Position numbers and translations under genes: made by a program
Assembly (NCBI GenBank): GCA_036503065.1
Contig: DASXXM010000249.1
Location: 1-5,811 of the forward strand
Length of the DNA stretch: 5,811 nucleotides
Origin: DATEPR01 sp036503065
GTDB taxonomy: Bacteria; Actinomycetota; Actinomycetes; Mycobacteriales; Pseudonocardiaceae
Direction of reading: 5' to 3'
Part shown: in pieces, positions 5,782 to 5,811 of the stretch
Layout of the letters: every line of letters starts with the position of its first letter
How positions within the stretch are numbered: position 1 is the first letter of the stretch
The notes under the pieces: generated by a model
Told to the model about the DNA's origin: nothing
The model's database searches: none
What the model saw: only the letters and a program-made list of their open reading frames with translations

Positions 5782-5811
5782 GCGCGGCGCGGTGCCAAAC
5801 GGGGGATAGGT

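Overview
The window is high-GC DNA. All five genes lie on the minus strand, so transcription runs from high to low coordinates. The protein families and their order suggest an actinobacterium, most likely of the Pseudonocardiales/Mycobacteriales lineage. I base this on a dacB-type carboxypeptidase followed by a DUF2342-type zinc metalloprotease, tilS, hpt and then ftsH, which resembles the dacB–Rv3626c–tilS–hpt order I recall from Mycobacterium tuberculosis. The genus cannot be settled from this window alone.

Layout in the direction of transcription. A strong AGGAGG ribosome-binding site (5776-5781) precedes a GTG start at 5770 for a 909-residue D-alanyl-D-alanine carboxypeptidase (class C PBP, DacB/PBP4 type). 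Its N-terminal half is a very long low-complexity tail, predicted to be cytoplasmic, and its C-terminal half carries the penicillin-binding SxxK, SxN and KTG motifs. After a 67-base gap comes a cytoplasmic zincin-like metalloprotease with an HECTH active site (2973-1879). It overlaps tilS (tRNA-Ile lysidine synthase, 1882-905) by 4 bases, and tilS overlaps hpt (hypoxanthine phosphoribosyltransferase, 908-333) by 4 bases. After 237 non-coding bases the first 31 codons of ftsH begin at 95 and run off the window.

The metalloprotease, tilS and hpt look like one translationally coupled unit (two ATGA junctions), probably read together with dacB. ftsH is probably co-transcribed in part but has room for its own promoter. 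The genes join peptidoglycan trimming, tRNA decoding of AUA codons, purine salvage and membrane proteolysis. This is a housekeeping set, not a dedicated pathway.

The region most worth a second look is the DacB N-terminus: about 440 residues with alternating acidic and basic blocks, internal repeats of three kinds, and three Thr-Gln motifs that resemble kinase or FHA-docking sites, all placed on the cytoplasmic side of a cell-wall enzyme. I saw no mobile element, CRISPR array, tRNA or rRNA.
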